Source: Cristatella mucedo
Taxonomy: Eukaryota > Bryozoa > Phylactolaemata > Cristatellidae
Assembly: GCA_009760855.2 (NCBI GenBank)
Contig: WPIO01000013.1
Location: forward strand, 6,694,501-6,758,500
Direction: 5' to 3'
DNA length: 64,000 nucleotides
Under the pieces are notes generated by a model. That model was not told the origin of the DNA. It saw only the letters and a program-made list of their open reading frames with translations, and did not search any database. This document shows positions 34,168 to 45,559 of this stretch, in pieces (the first letter of the stretch is position 1; each line of letters begins with the position of its first letter). The translations under genes were made by a program, and so were the position numbers.

Positions 34168-34985
34168 TAATAATAAGGCATTTGATATTTCGCCCTCAGA
34201 GAACTCATCTCTTTCTAGGCACTTTAAATTTGCTGCAAAGGAAGCACGATCGAATGGTTAATAATAGCATGCTCAATGAGCAACAGGAATAACATGGTTA
34301 GGGGTGACATGCACAGGGTCAGCATGGGTCAGTATGGTTAGTGATATCATGCAACAGTGTCAGCATGCATAAGCACACAAAGGAAGAATCACAAGGACTC
34401 ACTAAATGCAGTGCTAAATAGGTGCATTTTTAAGTTCTTTTTAAATGTGGTCAGTTCCGGAAATGTGACGCAAGTCGGGAGGGAGTTCCGGGCTTTGGGA
34501 GCATACGAACTAAATGCACCTTCTCCAAATGATTTGAGGTTTGTACGAGGTATTGGTAAACTGTTGGATTCAGAAAAGCGGGTGGTACGATGCTTGGCCA
34601 GGTGGGGGAGTAGATCCGAGAGATAGGCTGGAGCCAAAAAATGAAGGGACTTAAAAGTGAGCGACAAAACCTTGAAGTCGATCCGTTGCTTGACTGGTAG
34701 CCAGTGCAGGTCGGCGAGAAGTGGTGTGATATGGCAACTGTGACGCTCAAGACAGACAAGCCAAGCTGCAGAGTTTTTCACAACTGTAAGCGATTGATTG
34801 GACATATCGGTAGACCAGCAAGCAGTGAGTTACAGAAGTCAAGACGGGATGTCACAAATGCACGGACTAACTTAAGATATGGTATCAATATCTAAACAAG
34901 CCCGAATTTTAGCAACGTCATGTAGCTGAAAGTAGGCAGACTTGATTGTGGAGCTGGTGGTCGCCTAACGAAAGGTCACTATAAA
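34168..34985 (-). mobile_element. LINE family A copy (5'-truncated)
   Basis: The tail with AAT repeats is at 34168 and RT C-terminal blocks follow on the minus strand, open at 34389-34805 (LLADLHWLPVKQRIDFKVLS, APKARNSLPTCVT). It is moderately young. Confidence 0.8.
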
Positions 34986-34999
34986 AAAATAGGCTATTA

Positions 35000-36590
35000 A
35001 ATCAGCTGGAATTTTTTTAATAAAGTACAGACGAGCACGGTTTTACAGTTATGCGTTAAAGAGTTTTTCTGAGGTGATTTTGAAATGACTTACGGCACGA
35101 CCTCAAGATCAAGGTTCTTCATCCTTGGTGGTCGGCCGCCGTCTAATCCGATTGCAGGCCGCTGATACAGTCGACAGATTCTTGCGCCCTTCACCTGACC
35201 TTCGGCATCGAAGTTAGTTCTATCTGCACTCAATAGCGCTTAGGCTCAGCACTTGCTCTTCATGTGAAATGTGACATTTTCGTGCAACTCTTATCTGTGA
35301 CCGAGTCTTCGCTTTGTACTGAATATGCTCGTCAGCAATGTGGAGTCAGCTAGACTGCCACAAGCTATCAGACGCTCAGGGCGGACCCCAAACGCTCTCC
35401 GAATAGCTCCCCTTCTTTTGAGGCGTGACCAACAGTGACAGCACTAGCCAACTCAAATGAGGCCTTCCCGCCGGCATAAGTAAGCCGAAGATGCTACCTA
35501 AGTTTGATCCCGCCATTCATTGCCTGCTCAATGAAAAGCTATAATTGTATGGGAAATTAGTAACAGGTTGAAAAAAGCGAAACGCCAGTCAGTGGGCTAA
35601 GTCTCGTTGCAGGCGTACTAAATTGCCAGCTGAAAAAGTCGCACAGGCTCTTCTGCAACTGTATTGTGGTTTCTCAATCAGCCCACTCTTACTTATTAAG
35701 ATTTGCTTCCTTTGTAGCACTTAAATTTAATAGAAAGAGGCGATATATCTCTTAGGGCTATTGTTATGTTTTATTACCATTAGTGTATGAGGACGAAAGT
35801 TAGAGAAAGGTACTAAGCAAGAATAATTACAACCAGAATAGGTTAAAATGTCACGGGAACCTGACAACTATGCATCACTTGGTTAATTTAAGCATTAGTG
35901 CAATAGTTACATAACTTATAAAAACACCAAGTTCGAACATGTATTCGAAGGAGTTCGTTCCTCTAATAAAGGTAACAGTGGCTTGGGTTTGCAGGGAGCA
36001 TTATGGTTCTGTATCTGCTTTGAGATGGATTTTCATCGGCTGGCATTGCATTAATCCGATTTCTACAAACACCGGATTGTGAAGAATAGTCTCATCTAAG
36101 CTGATTTTGATCAGTCCCAAGCACAGAGAAACTTTTCGGCTGAGTTGATTATTTCTTGCCCTGGTGACTACGTAGACTGGAAGCAGATAAATCGTCCCTT
36201 TCCGCTTTTAACTCACTTTGAAAGTGCCCTTACAGACCAAGGGGTTGCTGATACTGTTAAGTTTGCCAAAGTAGGCTCAAGACGATGTGTTCGCAGTAGT
36301 CGAGCGTACCTGTTTTATTGTAACCAAAAGTTTTCCGCGTGATTTTCTACGTATTAGCCAAACTTCTGAAAGTATTTGGACACGGGCCGGGCAGCGCCCA
36401 TGAGTGTGCGAAGAGTTGCAGGGCAGCTGTTAGCTCTTTTTACGCCGTCGGGAATCATAGCTCTCGTACGGTCTTCGAGCTGCTAGCCTCTAAGACGCAA
36501 AGCACAGGACACTTGGCGGATTGTGATCGCCGACGAACCTCAGAGACATCTGAAACCGGGTTTGCAGACTCAGTTGTTACTTTACCGTCT
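35000..36590. other. Stretch without a gene
   Basis: A degraded LINE A tail is visible at about 35690-35790 (plus). From about 36100 the minus strand may continue the gypsy-like gag fragment. Nothing else is supported. Confidence 0.35.
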
Positions 36591-37084
36591 CCGTCTGCTT
36601 GGTTTTTGTATCGCCAGAGGTAACTAAGGGCCGGGGATTAGTTGCAGTACTTTTGAAAGCTTGAGGTCGGACAAGCTCACAACCAGGCGATCTCAGATCA
36701 CTTTGTCGTTCTTCAGGCCGTATTCGCAGTGCGAAGCTAAATCATGTAGTGAGCATATGCCTCAGTAGACCCACCTGGATGTTAACAGCGACTGTTAAAC
36801 ACAGCCTGATCGTGGATGATATGCATTTTCGGTATGAAGTAGTCATCAAATTTGCCCGCCCAAGATGACATCCAACGTCTTCACTTGGTTGACCTCGTAG
36901 TTACAGGTGTCGAATATCGCTTCGGCCTGCACTCCCATGGCGTAAAAAGTGTACTAATCTGTACGTCTTGGCCCTCCACAGTCAGCTTGGTAGCGGTCAC
37001 GAAATGGCGTAAACGATTTCTCCAAGCCGTTCTTAACGCCGGCTCGTCAAACTTAAATTCCGCTGGAATGTTACACTTAGCCAT
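36590..37084 (-). pseudogene. Gypsy-like gag fragment, frame-broken
   Basis: From an ATG at 37084 the minus strand reads MAKCNIPAEFKFDEPALRTA, RLRHFVTATKLTVEGQDVQI and STLFTPWECRPK. It then continues after a frameshift with pieces matching the usual gypsy gag order (a YFIPKMHIIHDQA-like stretch and an ACPTSSFQKYCN remnant). Multiple indels make it non-functional. Confidence 0.55.
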
Positions 37085-37126
37085 CTCTTAAGTATTGTTG
37101 ATATTCAGGGCGACACTCTAGAACTT

Positions 37127-37140
37127 CACTGCTGCCACCA
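37127..37140 (-). other. Candidate primer-binding site of the gypsy-like element
   Basis: On the minus strand TGGTGGCAGCAGTG directly follows TCATTACA, about 45 bp before the gag ATG. TGGTGGCAGC next to a CA-ended LTR is the common gypsy arrangement. The 5' LTR would then lie at 37141 upward, possibly to about 37630. Confidence 0.35.
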
Positions 37141-38004
37141 TGTAATGATTAGACGTTTTTCGGATGGACAGCACACGTTTACTGGTAGCCATATTAGGTT
37201 TACTCCCAGGACTTCGGGGCGAGCGTGGCCTCTCCTGGTGTGCCAAGTTGGTGTGGCTCCGGCCCGATAGCACTGTTACCGCAGGCATCGTTGCGAACGA
37301 CCAAGGCCTCATGGTCACTGTTTTTGCTACGCTACTATTCGCCAGTGGTTCCATTGAAGGTGTAACTTCGCCAGGATTTGGTCACGTGGTTGTTATGTTT
37401 GGTACCCAGTTTAGCACTGTGTTTTGTGGGAACGGCGAAGTTCCGGCATTACGTGTTTGTAACGGCATGCACTTGATCTCGTAGAAGAGGCACGCAAAGA
37501 GACTAGAAATAGGCAGACCACTGGCCCAAACCAGCTCGCCCAAGTGATGGCTACCTCATGCTTCCGATGGAGGAAAGCCATTAAGTAAAGCTTTCAGAGA
37601 TGAAGTGCTAATAAATAAATTCTCACTCACAGACTATTTTTATAGCTTAGGTAAGTATTCTTCGCTAGGCATATAAATGGCAGTTCAAAACGTTTATAAA
37701 CGCGAACTACTACGGTAGGGTTTTCTTGCCTTCCAAACCGTTGAAACTCGACGACATTTAGAGTCGCTGGCAAAAACCAAGTACACGGTGATCTTGGCCT
37801 ACAGATATTCGGGACGATGGACTCAGAAAAAGGGATCTCGTCTCGCTTGCATTCAATTTAGATACGCGTGGGCTTCACACTTCAGCCAGCCACTAGCTGG
37901 GATGTAGGGTACTTGCTGAGCTACTTTTAATGGCTTTCCTAAACGATACGCTTGGAGGGATTGAACACCACCTTCAGCGATGTGCGCGCGGAGCCGAATA
38001 CTTT

Positions 38005-38175
38005 GACCCGGTGAGCCGTGATGGCACACTAGGTTAGGTGGTTGCTTTTTATGATTTTGGTCGCGAGGTCGTGGGTTCAAATCCTGCGGTGGGTGATTTT
38101 TTGTCGCTGCTGCAAATAGTGGTGATAGCCGTAAAGGCTCTTCTGTCGCTATGCAAAAGAGGCAGTTTAAGCAGC
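38005..38175 (+). mobile_element. SINE family 2, full copy
   Basis: A tRNA-like head starts GACCCGGTGAGCCGTGATGG. It has a tRNA-consensus B box GGTTCAAATCC at 38074-38084, then a body with CGTAAAGGCTCTTCTGTCGC and a short ATTGTT tail. A second copy at 52.8-53.5 kb is collinear. It is plausibly transcribed by RNA polymerase III. Confidence 0.7.
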
Positions 38176-38585
38176 TAATATTGTTATTGTTGGGCACTAA
38201 ATGGCAAGGGTAGGGCCGAGCGTCGGACTTGCTAAAGGCAGATTTTCCTCTTGCTAGAAGGAGGAAAGGAGGCAGAAGAGAAGTAGAAGGAAAATTTCCC
38301 GCGTTCATCCGCGAACAGCTTCCAAAGGGGAGCGCCACGTTCTGTTTAAGGCAGCTCTGTATCCTGTTTTAACGATTGCTGGTTACCAACGCTCGTGGCC
38401 GGTCTGAAACTAAGTTCTTACCACAAACACTGCGTACCCAATCAGTGCTAGTCCTTGCAGACGCGTGGCCAATACTGGTGGGGCAAGAGCCACCAGACAC
38501 AGCTAACGAGTCACAGCGACCGCATCATCGAAGCCCGCACGTATGTATGACGATGATGGCAGAGCACACAATCAAGGACTGTTAA

Positions 38586-38705
38586 CACCTTTCTACACAG
38601 CATCAGTAAAGTGCCTGGAAAGAAATCTAGTTTTCTAAGGGCGCTACAGGAATTTATTATCATTATTGTTATTATTAATATTACTATTATTACTATTATT
38701 ATCGG
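38586..38705 (+). mobile_element. LINE family A 3' tail only
   Basis: AGTAAAGTGCCTGGAAAGAAA, GGGCGCTACAGG and a TTATTA run match the family A tail. Confidence 0.6.
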
Positions 38706-38939
38706 ACATGACGCACACGATGAGTGTCCAATTATGAGACACCTCTACATAGGGACTGATATCGGTATATCTATGGATACAGATAACGAGTAAAGCCGGT
38801 AAGGCGTGGTCTACATGAATTACTTGCTTCCACGTTTGAATTTTCACGAGTCCTGTCTACTCGGCACGTCTAAAAATTAAATAAATATAAAATAATTAGA
38901 TATATAACAAATTTATAGAATTTCTCATTCGATACTTCC

Positions 38940-39109
38940 ATCGAAAGAAGCGTGCTCCATTCGATGGATGGCGCGGGTACCTGAAGCCGGCGAACGCGTA
39001 GGGCGCTGCGCAGCACCCGCGGCGGTTACCTTCCGGCCAGTTTGAACGAACTCGCCAGTTAGTCTGCTACGTCTACCTTGTGTGCTGCTTTGCCTCTAAT
39101 AGAGCAGAG
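38940..39109 (+). promoter_or_regulatory. Candidate ISY1 promoter/5' UTR
   Basis: A short GC- and CpG-rich block (GGCGCGGGTAC, GGGCGCTGCGCAGC, CGCGGCGG) sits immediately upstream of the ISY1 ATG in otherwise AT-rich sequence. No TATA box is obvious. This fits a housekeeping promoter, by inference. Confidence 0.35.
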
Positions 39110-39179
39110 ATGGCAAGAAACTCGGAAAAGGCTATGACCGCCCTGGCTCGCTGGAGAGCGGCGTTCATAGATAACAAAG
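39110..39179 (+). CDS. ISY1: ISY1 exon 1
   Basis: The start ATG encodes MARNSEKAMTALARWRAAFI, nearly the invariant ISY1 N-terminus. The donor is AAAG/GTGAGG. It ends in phase 1. Confidence 0.95.
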
Positions 39180-39539
39180 GTGAGGAGAGCCGGCTACTCC
39201 GCGCCCCCTCTCACGTTCTCACACAAACTGAATCCGAATGCCTGTTGTCATATCTGTCCTATGTAAGATTGGATGCAAAGTACGGAATCCGTGATGGCGA
39301 ATGAGTGAGCGTATGAAAAAAGGAAGCAGCTGTCTCACGTTTTCGAATGGCATGGCTCCCAACTGCGTCGGCTGCACGTGGGCTAACTAGCCAGGGCAAG
39401 GAGTGGTCGCAGAAGTTCGCAAACATAGGAAGGAAGGCGGACCCGGCTGCGGAAGGCGGACCCGGCTGCGGAAGGAGTAGCCGCGCGCAGTCAGCTATTC
39501 GGAGGCGGCAACCCACCGTAATAGCCAGCTACTTCGAAA

Positions 39540-40170
39540 CTCCTAAGGATGTGAGGCTGGTTAGCAGCAAACGACTAGAGTCAGAAGAGCTGGCGATACG
39601 TTGCCTAGCCTGATTCGTAAGTAGTCGGATAGGTTGGTCGGAGGGAGAGAATGACGGGAACTAGAAGGGAGTTACATGTCACCTAGAAGTCGACAGGCTG
39701 TTTGACGACGAGTCAGTGCATATACTCGGTGAGAAGTGTTGGAATGTTGCAGTTTCGACATTCGGAACAGACATTCCTAGCAGTGTAGTTTGTAACTAAC
39801 TGTAAGTGGCCTATTGCATAGGCCCAAAGACCTACGAGCAGTAAATAAATCAGTCAATAAACATTTATTTCTATAGAGCCCTATGAGAACTTACTTTCTA
39901 TCCAGGCGGTTTACATCTGAGGCTGGGCTCGAGACCACGCGGCCTTGGTCGTTGAAGGCTAGCACCTTACCCCTGGGCCAAACCAGGGAGGCAAAAAGTG
40001 ACAAGAGGGAGCAACAAAAATGGAGAGAAGGATGTCGCAAAGGCATTGGTCAACTTAAATGTGGTATCTACGTGGACCCAAATGTTTGCAATGTCAAGTT
40101 TCGGAAAGTATTTGGACTTGATTGTGAAGCCGATGTGGTCGTCTCTTGAAAGTTCACTTTAGAGCAAGAT
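39540..40170 (-). mobile_element. LINE family A copy in ISY1 intron 1, split by a SINE
   Basis: Degraded family A sequence on the minus strand is collinear with other copies across 39540-39845 and resumes at about 39990-40170 (GGTCAACTTAAATGTGGTAT). The SINE1 at 39848-39990 lies between. Confidence 0.6.
39848..39990 (-). mobile_element. SINE family 1 copy nested in LINE A
   Basis: Tail ATTTCTATAGAGCCCTATGA, B-box side GGGCTCGAGACCACG, head end CTGGGCCAAACCAGGGAGG. It interrupts a LINE A copy and so is the younger insertion. Confidence 0.65.
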
Positions 40171-40452
40171 AACCAGATTGTCGTCTGCAGATGTCACTGG
40201 AGCTGGCCCGGCCCAGTTTTTAAGATTGCGTTTTCCAGCGACTGCATTTCCTGCCTTTAACTGGTATAGGCAGAAGTGGTGCACACCCTCGTCTGGCAGG
40301 CACTGCCTGCTGGTTTGCCGGAATAGTGGCACAATTTTAGTCGACGGTTGCGCTGACGCCTTTCCTGGTCTTTCCCGGGTTCTGTGTGTGTGTGCTTGTG
40401 GCTCGACTCTCATTCTTTCCGCAGCATTTGCCCGTTGCCACCTTCTTTGCAG

Positions 40453-40922
40453 GAGAAAAAGAGAGGAGGCCACATTTGGCCACGGAGTGTGATGACCTGG
40501 AGAAGGCTGAAAAGTGGAGGAGACAGATCATTGGCGAGATCTCGCGGAAAGTCGCGCAGATCCAGAATGCCGGCCTAGGCGAGTTTAAGCTCAGGGACTT
40601 GAACGATGAAATTAACAAGCTGCTGCGTGAGAAAGGCCACTGGCAGGATCGTATCAAAGAGCTCGGCGGGCCCGACTATTGGAGGGTCGGCCCGAAAATG
40701 CTCGATCACGAGGGCAAGGAGGTGCCGGGAAACCGAGGTTACAAGTACTTCGGGGCTGCCAAGGACCTGCCTGGCGTGCGTGAGCTGTTTGAGCAGGCGC
40801 CTCCAGGACCGCCTCGTAAGACGCGAGCAGAGCTCATGAAAGACATTGACGCTGATTACTACGGCTACCGGGATGAGGACGATGGCGTTTTAGTTCCGCT
40901 GGAGCAGGAAGTTGAAAAGCAG
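40453..40922 (+). CDS. ISY1: ISY1 exon 2
   Basis: After TTCTTTGCAG the exon reads KERRPHLATECDDLEKAEKW, RRQIIGEISRKVAQIQNAGL, LNDEINKLLREKGHWQDRIK and NRGYKYFGAAKDLPGVRELF. This is the highly conserved core of ISY1, which binds within the spliceosome. It ends YGYRDEDDGVLVPLEQEVEK-Q at CAG/GTGAGC, phase 0. A plus-strand ATG at 40386 upstream of the acceptor is intronic and not the start. Confidence 0.96.
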
Positions 40923-41376
40923 GTGAGCGGTTTCCTCGTACTCTGCTCGCTCACTTGCTCGATCTGAGGGGGATGAAGTCCCTCTCACTGACTCTTACTC
41001 TGCGCTCTGCACTCGTTCCAATATAATTTTTGTGTCCCATTCTTTTTTGTGTGCATTCGGCTGGAATGATTGGCAATTATCTCCCAAGGAAAAGTGCATG
41101 CATGTACTGCAGGTAGCCAAGCCTGCTAGTTGTCACACGTGTGCTCGTAGGTTCGTCCAGCCCCTTCTTGAGATGAGCTGCTTGCCGAGCATGCTGCATC
41201 TCGAGCAGCTCAACTTACACGGCATGCCAGCAGTTTCTATACCATTTGCTGACTTGTCTGCTTGCTTCGTCTTCAGTGGCCTCAGGCTTCGTCTAGCCAA
41301 ATGTAATAGTAACCGAGCAGTTGTTAGCGTACTCGATACACTCAGCATCAAAAGAATCGTCACAGGCAGAATATCG

Positions 41377-41377
<1 letters not shown>

Positions 41378-41422
<45 letters not shown>
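41378..41422. repeat. (CA)n microsatellite in ISY1 intron 2
   Basis: About 22 CA units. Confidence 0.95.
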
Positions 41423-41424
<2 letters not shown>

Positions 41425-42029
41425 CATTGTTTTGACTTCTAAGACCAAATCTTACTGGTGATTCAAGGACCCGCTATTGAGGTTTAGCAGCAGTGTTTTG
41501 CAATCCTTTCTGGCCGATTCGCATTAGCTTTTGCCAAAACAGTTGAACTTGTATAGAGCTAAGTAAGTGTGCTTTCGGCAAATATAAGTGAATGTAGCAT
41601 GTAACTGGCAGTAATGCAATACAAGTATTGGACTTTCAGTGAAAACGATGTTTCTCGATGTTTTCGCGTAAAAAGACTGCAGTCTCACGTCAAGAAGTTT
41701 GTAGTCTTTACACTGACACCGTATCAGCCATTTCTCTTCGGCCCGATGTGGCGTTGCCACTGCTGACTCAGTTTGCTGCTGTCTTGGCGCAGCAGTGCTC
41801 TAGCCCATGCTGAGCCCGGCAGCTGCAGTTACGCTTGACCAGCCTAGCAGAGCTTGGTTCGGCAAGTTCCAGGGAAATCTTTGCCCAGAGTGAGAATCTT
41901 CCTGCTGTTGATGCCTGCACAGTGTCCTCACTTGCTTGCGCTAAGCGGAGTTTCAGCGTTGCTGCCGCCCCTCTCGATCCTTGGGGGGGGGGCCTCGGAG
42001 TTCTCTGCGAGCATCTTGATTTCTGTGCC

Positions 42030-42480
42030 TCACCACTTGCGCGTCCTCCTGCATGTGGCAATGACACGCTCATTGTTGGTGTGAGGCTGTGCAGCCAGGC
42101 TTGTCTGTCCTGAAAACGTCCACGACCGGCCACCCGACCAGCACTGGCTCCCCAGCAAACAGCGCATCGACTTGAAGGGTCTGTCGCTCACTTTTAGGTT
42201 CCTTCGTTCTTTCGCACCGGCGCACCTATCAAAACTTTTCGTCCTCTCCGGCTTCCTTCCCATCGTACCTTCAGCTCGTCTGACTCAGGTACTTTTTAGC
42301 AGTGCCTGTAATGGACGTGGAAATCTGCAGACCGTGCCTTCAGTTTGTATGCTCCCTAAGCATGGAATTCGCCGGCATTTAGAAGACCCTTAGAACCCTC
42401 CTTTTCATCGCAGCATTTGCTGGGTCCGTGTGGATTTTTCTTTGGTGTGCTTATGAGTGCTGAAGTTGTGCATGTTATCA
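42030..42480 (+). mobile_element. LINE family A copy in ISY1 intron 2, degraded
   Basis: Blocks CAGCACTGGCTCCCCAGCAA, CTGTCGCTCACTTTTAGGTT and TATGCTCCCTAAGCATGGAA follow the family A order on the plus strand. There are many frame breaks. Confidence 0.6.
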
Positions 42481-43306
42481 CTAGCCCGTTGATTGTTTCA
42501 ATTCCAGCATATCTTTACCGTGCCTTCAATGTTGCATTACAATGTTGGTCTGGGATCGTTCACTGACCTAATGGGAAGCTCCCCTCCGACCCCCCTTCCA
42601 CCTACTGTCGGGCAAGGACTCCATACCACGTCCTGGATCGTGAAGTGCTCGAATCGTACCTTCAGTCTCTTTCTGCTTTCGACCTTGTTGCAAGTGAGGC
42701 ATTCGCTGAGCTGCGACAGCGCGAAGCTCCCGGGGAAACTCGTCTTTAACCTCTTCCCGTTGTAGAGTTTCTCTCTCGTAGGCCTAGGGGTGCAGATGCG
42801 CGTGCGTGTTGCGCATGCCAATTGGCAGATTCCAGTTTATGTCCTATAAAGGTTTATAGTCTTTGGCCAAACTGACCTCGATTTTATTTTAGATAGTAGT
42901 CTTGTCGAGCATGTCCAAACTGTTAGTAACCCTGCATTGTGTGTTTGGGTACCAGTACAGAATCCCTGTTTGGTTTTACCGCATGTGTAATGTCATGACA
43001 CACACGTGCGCGCATATGTGCTCGTGTGTCTATGTAGGGTTTTCACAACAGCACGCTTAACAGCAGTAAACAGTCGAGGCCGGTCCATGGCTAGTACATC
43101 AATGAGGAGGGCAAGCCTATCAATCGCCAGATCTTTGCCTTTCTTGAGGCGGCCTGCCGACATAAGCCAGTCGTTCCTACCTGTGACAGCCTCGAGCTTG
43201 TGCACTATGCAGCAGCTGTTGCTGCTGAACTGCAAACTGCGAGAGCGTGCTGAAGGAAAGCGCGATTCATCTCTTTCTTTCTTCTTCTTCTTTCTTTCTT
43301 TGGCAG

Positions 43307-43645
43307 GTCATTCAGCAGGAAATAGAGAATTGGAAAGCTAAGAAGGAAGCGATTTTGCGCGGGGATATCGACAAAACTGACGACGTTGATACCACTGCTG
43401 AAGCAAAGGAGGAGGAAGACATCTACGCCGTCAAGGACCTCGGCTCTGACGACGAAGGTCCCGAGGTCGAAGAGCTCGGAGAGGAGAGCGCCATCGGCCA
43501 GTTCATAGCGCACGTGCCAGTGCCGTCGCAGAAAGACATCGAAGAGGCCCTGGTACGGCGCAAGAAGATGGAGCTGCTGCAGAAGTACGCCAGCGAATCG
43601 CTGCGCGCCGAAGCCGAAGAAGCCAAGGTCCTGATGGGCCTCTGA
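43307..43645 (+). CDS. ISY1: ISY1 exon 3
   Basis: A long CTTCTT pyrimidine tract and GGCAG precede the exon. It encodes an acidic linker (about 20 Glu/Asp, as in other ISY1 proteins), then QFIAHVPVPSQKDIEEALVR and RRKKMELLQKYASESLRAEA, and stops at TGA 43643-43645. The FIAHVPVPSQ block is an ISY1 signature. Confidence 0.95.
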   Translation, partial: VIQQEIENWKAKKEAILRGDIDKTDDVDTTAEAKEEEDIYAVKDLGSDDEGPEVEELGEESAIGQFIAHVPVPSQKDIEEALVRRKKMELLQKYASESLRAEAEEAKVLMGL

Positions 43646-44162
43646 CCTCCTGATGCTCTTCCGATTGACCTTCACTGACTCACACACACCCCCCTCCAGG
43701 CGAACTGGTGTGGCATACGTCGTTTTAGCTGGGTTGTTCGCCATTAGGCTGCCGATGGCTGCGCAAGCCAAAACCCACCCATTAGGAGGCGGCTCGCCGC
43801 CGGCGTAGTCGTGCAGCTGCCGCCGCCGTACTTGAGCCTAGCCGGACCGAGGCGTGGCGCTCGGCTGCAGCCGCCATGCATCAGCCGCCTTTGTGCCGCC
43901 GCTTGTGCTGCTAGCCACCGGCACTCGAAGGGGCTGGCTACTATCATATTTTCGTTCTCACTTGCTCTGAAGAGTCTGCCGAGATCGTCATGCCGAGTTG
44001 AAGCGGGGCCGTCGTTAAGGCTGTCACAATCAGTGCTGTGGCGGCGGCATTGACAGGTGGCGGCATTTATGAGCAATACCCCCAACTCCACCTACCCTGG
44101 CACACACGCTGGCCATGTTCCGTTTGACAGCGGCCGAATTTTGTTTGCATCAGGACCGACTG

Positions 44163-44225
44163 CTTTATGCATTCTCAAGCATGCTACATGCTGCCAGCTT
44201 GTAGCATGCTTGAGAATGCATAAAG
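44163..44225. repeat. Perfect 26-bp inverted repeat with 11-nt loop
   Basis: Arms 44163-44188 and 44200-44225 are exact reverse complements (outer end CTTTATGCATTCTC, inner end GCATGCTACA). Loop 44189-44199 is TGCTGCCAGCT. The sequence GGACCG occurs on both flanks. It lies about 520 bp downstream of the ISY1 stop. Confidence 0.9.
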
Positions 44226-44359
44226 GACCGTGGCCAAGCCTGGCTTGCCGTGTCCCCTGTGATGCAGGTTTCATAAATTTGACGCCTGCATGGTTTGTGG
44301 GGTTTCCTGCAACTATTTACAGCACATCCACACCGTGTGCTGCGTACAGCCCCTGTTAT

Positions 44360-44500
44360 ATAATTCATTTGTACAGTGCCCTAAGAGAACTTAATCTCTA
44401 TTCAAGTGCTTCACATATGCCACAGGGCTCGAGCCCACGACCACGGCCAGACCTTGGTCGGGCGAGCAACCCAACATTGGGCCAAACCAGCTCGGCGATA
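44360..44500 (-). mobile_element. SINE family 1 copy
   Basis: A well preserved copy: ATAATTCATTTGTACAGTGC tail, AGAGAACTTAATCTCT stem, GGGCTCGAGCCCACGACC and CCAAACCAGCTCGGCG head end. Confidence 0.75.
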
Positions 44501-44639
44501 GCACTTGCAGGTGCATGATTGATTGTTTGTATGCTTTGCCTCTGTTGCCGACCGTGCATAAGCCTCACGTGCTAACGAGCAGGTAATTCAGGGCTGCTTA
44601 GATAAGGTATTTCAGCCAAGTTAATCCATAGATTCGCTA

Positions 44640-44815
44640 TATCTGGTCTAGGCTTCTGTAACTTTCTCCTTTTGCACGCCTTCCTTCGTGTGATATATGA
44701 AGCTTACTGGTTGGTGCAAAACTCGTCAGCTTGTGGCTTGTGTGTCGTCCATTGTCCGTACTGGCGAATTGCTCTCTTCTTCCTGACCCCCACTGGCTCC
44801 CCTCCTCCCCCCCCC
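44640..44815 (+). mobile_element. LINE family A fragment
   Basis: Plus-strand remnant around TGGTGCAAAACTCGTCAGC and CCCCCACTGGCTCCC, corresponding to the [10 protein letters not shown]...LHWLP region. Truncated at both ends. Confidence 0.4.
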
Positions 44816-45390
44816 GAAGGGTAAATGCTAACAAAAATACGGAGGTTGTGGTCCAAAAATCGAATATTTGTTTATGGTTCCTTTCAAAAGACAAACATGC
44901 TAGAAATGTGACTCGAAAGTTTTTACGATTTCCTCAAAAGAAGCAAACCGTGTCTAACCCAGAGCAACATATCTACAAATAATTTACCGATCTCTGCTTC
45001 ATATGTGACTTGTATACTAACCTGTTGAACCTTAATAGATCGAGGTACATATTTGCAGCTTGATGAGATAAAATGCTTGTGTCTAGTAAACAGCTTCATT
45101 TACAGTGTAACTTTGTGCAGTGTAAATCCCCATAACTCGACCAATACTGCACGGGTCAATATGATACTTCAAATGTGAGTTGAGCTCTGTGCACCACTGC
45201 ATTAGCTCATTTCTGATTTCGGTTGGACAAGTGTTGCTATATGTATTCATGACTGCTGAATTTAAAGTTCCAAGACGTTTGATGACGTGTATAGCAAAAC
45301 TTATGCAAGCTGAAATCAGAAAAGAGCTACTGAAGTGATGTAGAGCTGGAACCTAAACGATTATACGATTGTTGGACCAATAACAAATAA

Positions 45391-45530
45391 AATATTCATT
45401 TGTATAGCACCCTAAGCGAACTTGATCTCTGTCCAGGCGCTTCACACATACCTCAGGGCTTGAGCTCATGACCTCGGCATCAAATGCATTCACCTTGACC
45501 TCGGTAAATAAAGGCTGGGCCAAACAAAGG
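45391..45530 (-). mobile_element. SINE family 1 copy
   Basis: Tail ATATTCATTTGTATAGCACC followed by the conserved stem and a decayed head (GGGCTTGAGCTCATGACC). Confidence 0.65.
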
Positions 45531-45559
45531 CACTCACTCCTTAGGCTTCCCCAGTATCA

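Larger units (their letters stand above)
39110..43645 (+). other. ISY1: Gene span: ISY1 splicing factor (3 exons, complete)
   Basis: Three exons (70, 470 and 339 nt) join in phase to a 292-residue protein, close to the 285 of human ISY1. ISY1 is a component of the NineTeen/XAB2-containing spliceosome complexes and acts in the nucleus during the catalytic steps of pre-mRNA splicing. Intron 1 (1.27 kb) holds a LINE with a SINE inside it; intron 2 (2.38 kb) holds a CA microsatellite and a degraded LINE. The downstream kinase gene is convergent. Confidence 0.95.

Noticed and set aside
38005-38090. Functional tRNA gene
   Set aside because: The B box is good but the arms do not pair as a cloverleaf and a second diverged copy exists, so it is a SINE head.
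40386-40452. Upstream in-frame ATG before ISY1 exon 2
   Set aside because: Known ISY1 proteins begin with MARN, which lies at 39110, and a clear acceptor at 40451-40452 shows that this stretch is intron.
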